A DNA stretch of 35,778 bases. It comes from Cruoricaptor ignavus. Lineage in GTDB: Bacteria; Bacteroidota; Bacteroidia; Flavobacteriales; Weeksellaceae. Where the stretch lies: contig JAUNTR010000003.1 in the NCBI GenBank assembly GCA_030538575.1, forward strand, positions 1 through 35,778, written 5' to 3'. Of this stretch, positions 23,805-30,337 are shown one piece after another. How positions within the stretch are numbered: the stretch's first letter is position 1; each line of letters opens with the position of its first letter. The notes under the pieces were generated by a model. The model had not been told where the DNA came from and did no database searches. It saw only the letters and a list, made by a program, of their open reading frames with translations. Position numbers and translations under genes: made by a program.

Positions 23805-26330
23805 TCATTTCTTCTTCGTAGTGGTTTTCCTTGCGGCTGGTTTTTTCTTCTCTGCAAAAGCCGTTTTATCTTGTGCGGTAATCCATTTTTTTACCTCATC
23901 CAAAGAAATTTCTTTCAATTCTTCTGCGGTATATTTTTCGTCGTTTTTATTTTTTGGAATTTTGAAATTGGTTTTCCCAAATTTTATAAAAGGTCCCCAT
24001 CGTCCGTTTTCTATGGAGATTTTTTCTTTCTCCCATTGTTGAATGTATCGGTTGGCTTCTTTCTCCAATTTAGCATCTATCAACTCGTTCACATCGCTTT
24101 GAGAAAGATTATCGAAATCGTATTTTTTCGGTACATTTACATAAATGCTTTGGTATTTTATAAAAGGACCAAATCTGCCCACGCCTTTGGTTACAGGCTC
24201 GTTTTTATAAGTCGCAATCGGGGCATCTGCTTTTTGTTTTTCTTTAATTAAAGCCTCCGCAGATTCCTGATTAACAGAGAATGGGTCGGTGCCTCGCCCG
24301 AGTGAAATAAAGGTTTCTCCCCACTTCACATAAGGACCATATCTGCCAACTCCTACGGAAACCGATTGCCCTTCAAAATCATTTAAATCAAAAGGAATTT
24401 TGAAGAGTTCCAAAGCCTCATCCAAAGTAATGGTTGCAATATTTTGGTTCGGGAGCAAAGAGGCGAATTTTGGTTTTTCCTCGTCATCGCTTTCGCCAAT
24501 CTGTATCATTGGGCCAAATCTTCCAATTCTGGCATACACGTTTTTATCGGTTTTCGGGTCTTTCCCCAGATTTCTTTCGCCTGTCGCACGGTCTGCATTT
24601 TCTTCCACATCTTCTATTCTTGGGCGGAAAAATCCGTAGAAATCCGTCATTACATTTTTCCATTCTTTTTCTCCACCTGCAATTTCATCAAACTCTTGTT
24701 CCACCTTTGCCGTAAACCCGAAATCCAAAATCTCTTGGAAATTATTGGTTAAAAAATCATTGACCACTTCGCCAATATCGGTTGGGACAAATTTGTTTTT
24801 ATCTCCACCAAATTTCTCAATTAAAATTTCTTTTTTCAACGCTGTTTTCCCGAGCGTCATTTTCACGATTTCTCTTTCTTGTGGTAAAATTTCCCTTTTG
24901 TCCACATACTCTCTATTTTGTATAGTTTGTATGGTTGGTGCGTAGGTAGATGGTCGTCCGATGCCCAATTCTTCCAGTTTTTTCACCAATCCAGCTTCTG
25001 TAAATCTGGCTGTTGGTCGAGAGAATTTTTCGGTTGCGATGATGGTTTTGTACGCCAATACTTCGCCGATATTTACTTTTGGCAACAATTTTTCGTTGTT
25101 ATCTTCTTCGTCTTCTTCAGTTTTTGTAATGCCGTAAACTTTTAGAAAACCATCGAAAATGATGACTTCTCCCTGAGCCTCGAAATGAGTTGGCAACTGA
25201 GGATTTCCTATTTCTATAACGGTTTTTTCTATCTGTGCATTTGCCATTTGCGAGGCTAATGTTCTTTTATAAATCAGTTGATACAGTTTATTTAACTGAG
25301 CATCTCCAATGGATTTTACAGAAAAATCGGTCGGACGAATGGCTTCGTGGGCTTCTTGTGCGGAAGAGGATTTTGTGGTGTAATTTCTTGGTTTAGAATA
25401 TTTTTCGCCATATTCTGCAAGGATGTGAGCTTTTGCTCCATCAATCGCTTCTTGGGAAAGATTTACAGAGTCGGTTCTCATATAAGTAATATAACCTTCC
25501 TCATAAAGTCTTTGTGCGACACGCATTGTCGTAGTAACACCATAACCAAGCCTGTTGGACGCTTCTTGCTGTAAAGTAGATGTTGTAAAAGGTGCTGATG
25601 CAGAGCGGGTTCCAGGTTTCTTTTCAACATTCAGAACTTTAAATTCCGTGTTTTTAGAAAGGTTAAGGAATTCCTCTGCTTCGGTTTCTTGTAGGAAATC
25701 TTTTTTCAGTTTCGCAGCGATATTTTGTTTTTCTTGATTAAGGAAAACACCTTCAACCTTAAAACTGGATTGTGGTTTGAAATTTCTTATTTCCTGCTCT
25801 CTTTCCACAATTAGGCGTACGGCAACGGATTGCACTCTGCCCGCAGAAAGTCCGGTTTTTATTTTTTTCCAAAGTACGGGCGACATTTCAAAACCTACAA
25901 TTCTGTCCAAAACACGTCTTGCTTGTTGGGCGTTTACCAGATTTTGGTCGATTTTTCTTGGGTTCTCTATCGCTTTTAGAATGGCATTTTTTGTAATCTC
26001 ATGGAAAACAATACGTTTGGTATTATCGTCTTTTAGTTTTAGTTCTTGTGCCAAATGCCAAGCAATGGCTTCACCTTCACGGTCTTCATCGGAAGCCAAC
26101 CAAACCATTTCGGCTTTTTTTACGGCTTCTTTCAGTTCTGCAACAATTTTCTTTTTGTCGGCAGAAACTTCGTAATCGGGTGTAAAGGTTTCCAAATTTA
26201 CTCCCATTCCTTTTTTAGGTAAATCCCGAATATGCCCGAAGCTGGACTTTACTTGGAAATCTTTCCCTAAATACTTTTGGATGGTTTTTGCTTTGGCAGG
26301 TGACTCTACAATCACTAAATTTTTTGACAT
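23805..26330 (-). CDS. topA: DNA topoisomerase I (type IA)
   Basis: This topoisomerase relaxes negative supercoils through a 5'-phosphotyrosyl intermediate. The frame extends upstream to 26378, but the ATG at 26330 starts the invariant MSKNLVIVESPAKAKTIQKYLG, 15 bp after a -7 box, so I take 841 aa. The TOPRIM DxDxE motif is in WLASDEDREGEAIAWHL (about 97-113) and the catalytic tyrosine is Y283 in YITYMRTDS. Instead of Cys4 zinc ribbons the C-terminal half has four Topo_C-type repeats, each with a G-R-x-G-P core (RIGRFGPM, GVGRYGPY, GVGRFGPF, NGRWGPF). The extreme C-terminus is Lys-rich (KKKPAARKTTTKKK). No cysteine motif is visible. Confidence 0.96.
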   Translation of the reverse strand: MSKNLVIVESPAKAKTIQKYLGKDFQVKSSFGHIRDLPKKGMGVNLETFTPDYEVSADKKKIVAELKEAVKKAEMVWLASDEDREGEAIAWHLAQELKLKDDNTKRIVFHEITKNAILKAIENPRKIDQNLVNAQQARRVLDRIVGFEMSPVLWKKIKTGLSAGRVQSVAVRLIVEREQEIRNFKPQSSFKVEGVFLNQEKQNIAAKLKKDFLQETEAEEFLNLSKNTEFKVLNVEKKPGTRSASAPFTTSTLQQEASNRLGYGVTTTMRVAQRLYEEGYITYMRTDSVNLSQEAIDGAKAHILAEYGEKYSKPRNYTTKSSSAQEAHEAIRPTDFSVKSIGDAQLNKLYQLIYKRTLASQMANAQIEKTVIEIGNPQLPTHFEAQGEVIIFDGFLKVYGITKTEEDEEDNNEKLLPKVNIGEVLAYKTIIATEKFSRPTARFTEAGLVKKLEELGIGRPSTYAPTIQTIQNREYVDKREILPQEREIVKMTLGKTALKKEILIEKFGGDKNKFVPTDIGEVVNDFLTNNFQEILDFGFTAKVEQEFDEIAGGEKEWKNVMTDFYGFFRPRIEDVEENADRATGERNLGKDPKTDKNVYARIGRFGPMIQIGESDDEEKPKFASLLPNQNIATITLDEALELFKIPFDLNDFEGQSVSVGVGRYGPYVKWGETFISLGRGTDPFSVNQESAEALIKEKQKADAPIATYKNEPVTKGVGRFGPFIKYQSIYVNVPKKYDFDNLSQSDVNELIDAKLEKEANRYIQQWEKEKISIENGRWGPFIKFGKTNFKIPKNKNDEKYTAEELKEISLDEVKKWITAQDKTAFAEKKKPAARKTTTKKK

Positions 26331-26345
26331 TCTAACTTTTTTTTG

Positions 26346-26375
26346 CAAAAGTATAAAAACTATCTGAAATGCCAA
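26346..26375 (-). promoter_or_regulatory. topA promoter TTG-N19-TACTTTTG
   Basis: On the minus strand TACTTTTG (26346-26353) is preceded after exactly 19 bases by TTG (26373-26375). It ends 15 bp before the topA ATG. The TTG belongs to the first palindrome of the adjacent 88-bp repeat array, so the promoter and the repeat share bases. Confidence 0.75.
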
Positions 26376-26755
26376 CATTGAAATATTGGACTGGGAAATC
26401 TATCCGCCAATATTAAAATATTGGTCTCGGAAATCGGTCAGCCCTGCGGGCTTTGGTGGTTGGTTATTTAACTTTTTAATAACTATCTGAAACGCCAATA
26501 TTAAAATATTGGTCTAGAAAATCGGTCAGCCCTGCGGGCTTTGGTGGTTGGTTGTTTAACTTTTTAATAACTATCTGAAACGCCAATATTGAAATATTGA
26601 GCTGAGAAATCGGTCAGCCCTGCGGGCTTTGGTGGTTGGTTATTTAACTTTTTAATAACTATCTGAAACACCAATATTGAAATATTGGACCAAGAAATCG
26701 GTCAGCCCTACGGGCTTTGGTAGCTGGTTATTAAAAGATTGTGTAACTTTTTAAC
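26358..26755. repeat. Array of four 88-bp repeats with two internal palindromes each (REP-like)
   Basis: The palindrome CCAATATT-rA-AATATTGG starts at 26407, 26495, 26583 and 26671, exactly 88 bp apart. An extra diverged copy at 26372 makes the first unit 35 bp longer. Each unit also holds a second small inverted repeat, AGCCC-TGC-GGGCT, followed by TTTGGTGGTTGGTTATTTAAC. Neighbouring units differ at only a few positions, mostly at the base of the first palindrome; the last unit decays after about 26735. No reading frame or unique spacer sequences are present. The stretch between topA and the DUF2062 gene contains nothing else I can identify. Confidence 0.9.
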
Positions 26756-26933
26756 TCATCTCATCATTTAACTTTCATATAACGATTCGCATTTAACCTT
26801 ATAGTTAGTTATACATTCTTTTTAACTTAACTTTAAATTTTAAATTAAGAAAGTGGACATTAAAGTTTCTATGCTTATCTTCGCAAAAATTTTTGTTTTG
26901 AAAAATATTTTCCGAAATGCGATTAACAGCCAA

Positions 26934-27368
26934 ATGGTTTTTTACAGATATTTCCGTAGGAAAGGCTGGAAACGTTTTTTGAAGGAAAATATCCTGGAAA
27001 GCGAAGGTAGCAGAAAGACGAAAGCACAATCGGTTGCTTTGGGTGTTTTTATTGGGTTTTCGCCATTTTGGGGATTTCATACATTTTTGGCATTATCGCT
27101 ATCGGTGTTTTTTAAACTGAATAAGGTTCTTACGTTTATGAGTTCGCAGATAACGCTTCCTCCGTTTATTCCGTTTGTTATTTTTGCATCGCTAATGGTT
27201 GGTGCACCGATTGTTGGCGGACGCACGGATTTTGGAAATCAAGAGTTTAATCTTGAAATGGTAAAGAACAACCTCATACAATATGTGGTGGGCAGTTTGG
27301 TTTTGGCAACGCTGGCTTCTTTATTTTTTGGTTTTCTTACTTATTTTCTTTTAGGGAAAAGGCGATGA
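26934..27368 (+). CDS. DUF2062 domain membrane protein
   Basis: This is a small inner-membrane protein with a DUF2062 domain; its function is not established. The core is SVALGVFIGFSPFWGFHTFLALSLSVFFKLNKVLTFMSSQITLPPFIPFVIFASL, with the characteristic GxFIGFSP-x-GFH loop and a P-P-F-I-P helix, then a final hydrophobic helix near the C-terminus (about 115-138). The frame is open from an ATG at 26853; I prefer 26934 (MVFYRYFRRKGWKRFLKENIL, 144 aa) because a near-consensus -7 box (TATCTTCG, 26876-26883) lies inside the longer version and the extra 27 residues look unconstrained. The longer start cannot be ruled out. It is convergent with the response regulator gene, 12 bp apart. Confidence 0.75.
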   Translation: MVFYRYFRRKGWKRFLKENILESEGSRKTKAQSVALGVFIGFSPFWGFHTFLALSLSVFFKLNKVLTFMSSQITLPPFIPFVIFASLMVGAPIVGGRTDFGNQEFNLEMVKNNLIQYVVGSLVLATLASLFFGFLTYFLLGKRR

Positions 27369-27380
27369 TGTTTTTTTTAA

Positions 27381-28013
27381 TTAATCTATTAAGGTGCATT
27401 CTTTTGCTTTTTTCAGCATAATTACGGTTTTGCTGACTTTGAATTTGTTGAGCAAGTTTTTTCTGTGACTGGATATTGTTTCTGTGGAGACAAACATTTT
27501 AGCTGAAATCTCGGGTGTGGAATATCCTTGTGCTAATAGTTGTAAAACTTCTTTTTCTCTTTTAGTCAGTTTTGGACAAGCATTATTTCGGGGTTCTTCT
27601 TTTTTCAATAAAATTTTTTGTACATCTTTGCTAAGATAGATGCCATTGGAGTGGATTTCTCGAATGGCGGTTTCTATTTCCGACACGGGAGATTCTTTTA
27701 ATAAAAAACCTGCAGCACCATTGCTCATCATTTTTGTAATGAGTTCTTTTTCATCGGTATTAGTCAGTCCCAATATTTTTATTTTAGAAAATCTGTTGTG
27801 TACGACTTTGCAGGCTTCTACGCCAGAACCATCAGGTAAATTAATGTCTAATATAAGTATATCTATTTTTTTGATTTTCAGTTTTTCATAAAGTTCTGCG
27901 ATAGTGTTTGCCGTTGCTACAACATCTAAATCGTTTTTTGTAGTAAGATAGCTTTTCAATCCTTCTATTATTAGTGGATGGTCATCGCAAATCATCAGGT
28001 TTAGTTTACTCAT
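27381..28013 (-). CDS. NarL/FixJ-family response regulator
   Basis: This is a DNA-binding response regulator of 210 aa. The receiver domain (1-120) has the acidic pair D10-D11, phospho-acceptor D56 in ILILDINLPDG, the T/S switch (LGLTN) and the conserved lysine in FLLKES. The C-terminal LuxR-type helix-turn-helix (about 147-205) contains LTKREKEVLQLLAQGYSTPEISAKMFVSTETISSHRKNLLNKF. Its ATG overlaps the stop of the sensor kinase gene by 4 bp (ATGA), so the two are translationally coupled and almost certainly form a cognate pair. Its targets are unknown; the nearest candidates are its own promoter, with a perfect palindrome at 29924-29937, and the surface-protein genes at 30338-33880. Confidence 0.93.
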   Translation of the reverse strand: MSKLNLMICDDHPLIIEGLKSYLTTKNDLDVVATANTIAELYEKLKIKKIDILILDINLPDGSGVEACKVVHNRFSKIKILGLTNTDEKELITKMMSNGAAGFLLKESPVSEIETAIREIHSNGIYLSKDVQKILLKKEEPRNNACPKLTKREKEVLQLLAQGYSTPEISAKMFVSTETISSHRKNLLNKFKVSKTVIMLKKAKECTLID

Positions 28014-29923
28014 ATTCTACAGGTTATATTTATAAAAGTTCCTTCTTTTGGTTTAGATATAATATTCATTTCGCCATTTAAGGATTTTACTCTTTGTTTT
28101 ATATTGTCTAATCCCAAATTTCTATGGTTTTGTTGGGTATCGAATCCTATACCGTCGTCTTCTACATCTATAAGGATTAGCTGTTTATTTTTAGTTACTT
28201 GTACGGATATTTTGGATGCTTGGGCGTGTTTTATGGCATTGGTTATCAGTTCTTGTACAATTCTGTATATGTTGAGTTTTTGGTTGCTGTCGAGTACTTC
28301 TTCCAGATTATGACCATAGAATGAGATTTCTGTTTTAGCCGTGCTGTTGTTTTCACAGAAGTAGCTAATTGCATCATGAAGTCCTAATTTTAGTAGAGAT
28401 TCGGGCATTAGATTTTTGGCGATTTGTCTTAGTTCTTTCAGTGTAGCATCTAATTGTTCTACGATTTCGGTATGTGCTATTTGTTTTTCTTTTGGTGTAT
28501 TGGTTTCCAGCTTCATTTTGAGTCCGGTTATTCTACCTCCTAAACCATCGTGTAATTCTTTGGCTATTCTTCGGCGTTCGTGTTCTTCACCTTGTATAAT
28601 GGCTCGGGAGACTTCTACATTTTTTTTCTGATTAATGAGTGCAAGTTGTTTTTTTTCGTTTTCTTTGCTTTGATGAAGAGAATAGAAGAAAAAACCAAGA
28701 ACACCAAGTAGCAAAAAGGTGGTTCCTATATAGATTAATTTTTGCTGTCGGCTTTTGTTTTCTGCTATTAGCAATTGTCGTTCTTTTTCTGTCGTACGAA
28801 ATTTTATTTCTATTTCATTTATACCTTCTTTTTCTTTTCTGTCGTTTAGAGAGTCTAATATATTTTGGGAATCTTTGAGGTAATAATAAGCCTCTTCGTA
28901 GTTGCCAAAATCGGCAACCATTGTAGCAATATCGTTAGTTAGTATATATCTTCGGTTGAAATCTTTTTCTGGAATAGTTTCCAAAAGGTTTTTTATCACA
29001 AGCGTTGCTTCTTTTTCTTTACCCATTTTTTTTAGCAGAAGAAATTTATTGTAGAATAGCATTTTGGATTCGTAACCTAATAGATTCAACTCTTTTGCTA
29101 TTTTTATTCCTTCATTAATATTTTCGAGAGCCAAATTATTATTTCCTACTGCACTGTTATACTTCGATAGGACTTGGTAAAAAAAGGTAAGATATACAGA
29201 TTTTGGTCTATTTTTCAGGACTATTTTTGCTTCGTTTAGCTGTTTTTGTGCCTCATTCGCACGTTTGGAATCTATAAGAATATTGGCATAATTAAGCTTT
29301 GTCCAAACATAAAACTCGGGGTTTTTGGCTACTACAACTGGTAGCGCTAATGCTTTTTTCAAATAGACAAGAGCTTTATCGTTTTCCCCATAATTATTAA
29401 AAATAAGTCCCGTATCTGTATAAAAGGATGCAAGCAACTCTATGTTTTTAGATTTTTCTGCAAAAGGGATAGCTTTGGTAAGGTTGATGTCCAAAAATGA
29501 TTTATCATCTCCCTTGCGTTGTTCCAAAGCTCCGTAATTATGCCATAACTTTGCACGATAATCATAGCTTTCTTTGGTATTGTATTTACTGAATATTTCT
29601 TCTGCCTGCATATATAATTTCTGGCTTTTTTCGGGATAGGCTTCGAAGAATATTGCAGCTTTACTATAATCACTAATAGCTTTCAGGTATTGGTTATTAC
29701 CAGCTAATTTCTCGGATTGTTTTATTTTTTCAAAAGCGACAACAGTATCTCTATAAGACCAATAATCAACTATTTTTACCAGCAATTTAACTTTTCCACT
29801 GGGGGTTTTGGTATTCTTCAACAAAGTTTCCAAACTATCTACATATTTACTATCTCCCGAATCCTGAGCCAACCCGAAAATCCCAAATGCCAACAAGAAA
29901 ATGATTGCTGTATGTCTTAACAT
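28010..29923 (-). CDS. TPR-containing sensor histidine kinase (HisKA_3 type)
   Basis: This is a membrane sensor kinase of 637 aa. A signal peptide (1-19, ending GLAQ) places a large, helical TPR-like sensor region (about 30-385; repeats such as NDKALVYLKKALALP and NNLALENINEGIKIAKEL) in the periplasm. One TM helix (about 392-412, LIYIGTTFLLLGVLGFFFYSL) leads to a cytoplasmic HisKA_3 domain with phospho-acceptor H458 in RRIAKELHDGLGG. The HATPase_c domain has an N-box (QELITNAIKHA), G1 (DVEDDGIGFD) and G2 (NLGLDNIKQRV). No ligand domain is recognised; in Bacteroidetes such TPR kinases may sense through protein partners. It is cotranscribed with the downstream response regulator. Confidence 0.92.
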   Translation of the reverse strand: MLRHTAIIFLLAFGIFGLAQDSGDSKYVDSLETLLKNTKTPSGKVKLLVKIVDYWSYRDTVVAFEKIKQSEKLAGNNQYLKAISDYSKAAIFFEAYPEKSQKLYMQAEEIFSKYNTKESYDYRAKLWHNYGALEQRKGDDKSFLDINLTKAIPFAEKSKNIELLASFYTDTGLIFNNYGENDKALVYLKKALALPVVVAKNPEFYVWTKLNYANILIDSKRANEAQKQLNEAKIVLKNRPKSVYLTFFYQVLSKYNSAVGNNNLALENINEGIKIAKELNLLGYESKMLFYNKFLLLKKMGKEKEATLVIKNLLETIPEKDFNRRYILTNDIATMVADFGNYEEAYYYLKDSQNILDSLNDRKEKEGINEIEIKFRTTEKERQLLIAENKSRQQKLIYIGTTFLLLGVLGFFFYSLHQSKENEKKQLALINQKKNVEVSRAIIQGEEHERRRIAKELHDGLGGRITGLKMKLETNTPKEKQIAHTEIVEQLDATLKELRQIAKNLMPESLLKLGLHDAISYFCENNSTAKTEISFYGHNLEEVLDSNQKLNIYRIVQELITNAIKHAQASKISVQVTKNKQLILIDVEDDGIGFDTQQNHRNLGLDNIKQRVKSLNGEMNIISKPKEGTFINITCRI

Positions 29924-29937
29924 AACAAATATTTGTT
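29924..29937. promoter_or_regulatory. Perfect 14-bp palindrome abutting the sensor kinase start codon
   Basis: AACAAAT-ATTTGTT is a perfect inverted repeat directly upstream of the ATG at 29923 and next to the -7 box at 29944. It could be an operator or a short RNA hairpin over the translation start. No second copy was found near the surface-protein genes. Confidence 0.4.
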
Positions 29938-29943
29938 CGAAAA

Positions 29944-29951
29944 CAAATTTA
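29944..29951 (-). promoter_or_regulatory. -7 box TAAATTTG of the kinase-regulator operon
   Basis: CAAATTTA on the plus strand reads TAAATTTG on the minus strand, 20 bases upstream of the kinase ATG. No -33 TTG at the usual spacing. A C10 tract lies 43-52 bp further upstream. Confidence 0.5.
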
Positions 29952-29994
29952 CTTAATATCTACTCATAAAACACTATAGAAAAACAAGCGTCTA

Positions 29995-30004
29995 CCCCCC
30001 CCCC
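29995..30004. repeat. Homopolymeric C10 tract in the intergenic region
   Basis: Ten consecutive C within A/T-rich non-coding DNA, about 72 bp upstream of the kinase ATG and 334 bp upstream of the 990-aa surface-protein gene. About 50 bp to its right is a small CCCC-TTTTT-GGGG hairpin (30057-30070). The rest of the 29924-30337 gap contains no gene that I can recognise. Confidence 0.95.
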
Positions 30005-30304
30005 TTATTCAAAATGCTGATAATCAATAGTTTAATAAAGTAGCATTAAAGCAAAATCCCCTTTTTGGGGGAAACCAGCCCTATACAGCGAATTCTGTTA
30101 TTTTTTATCAATTTCTGAACAAAAACATATTATTTATACAAAACCATTTAACTTAAATCTTCCATAATATGAGGGAGAAGACAAATTCGTTTAATAAAAA
30201 AACAGCAAAATAAATTACTTGTTTTAGGGGAGAAAAAAACTACCTGAAAATAGGATTTTTACGACAAATATGGCTGATGGAAACTAACAATTGTTAACAT
30301 CAAT

Positions 30305-30312
30305 TACTTTTG
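30305..30312 (+). promoter_or_regulatory. -7 box TACTTTTG of the SprB-like surface-protein gene
   Basis: TACTTTTG matches TAnnTTTG and lies 25 bp before the first ATG. A TTG at 30291-30293 is only 11 bases upstream, too close for the usual -33 element. Confidence 0.6.
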
Positions 30313-30337
30313 TGCATAATTTTAATTTTTAAAATCT

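Noticed and set aside
23787-24251. Plus-strand hydrophobic membrane protein opposite topA
   Set aside because: This frame is antisense to the well-supported topA C-terminal repeats; the Phe/Leu-rich composition is what lysine- and glutamate-rich codons give on the opposite strand.
26358-26755. CRISPR array
   Set aside because: The repeats are 88 bp and contiguous with near-identical content throughout. There are no short repeats separated by unique spacers and no cas genes nearby.
30057-30070. Terminator or riboswitch hairpin in the kinase/surface-protein gap
   Set aside because: The CCCC-TTTTT-GGGG hairpin has only a 4-5 bp stem and is not followed by a T-run; nothing around it resembles a known riboswitch.
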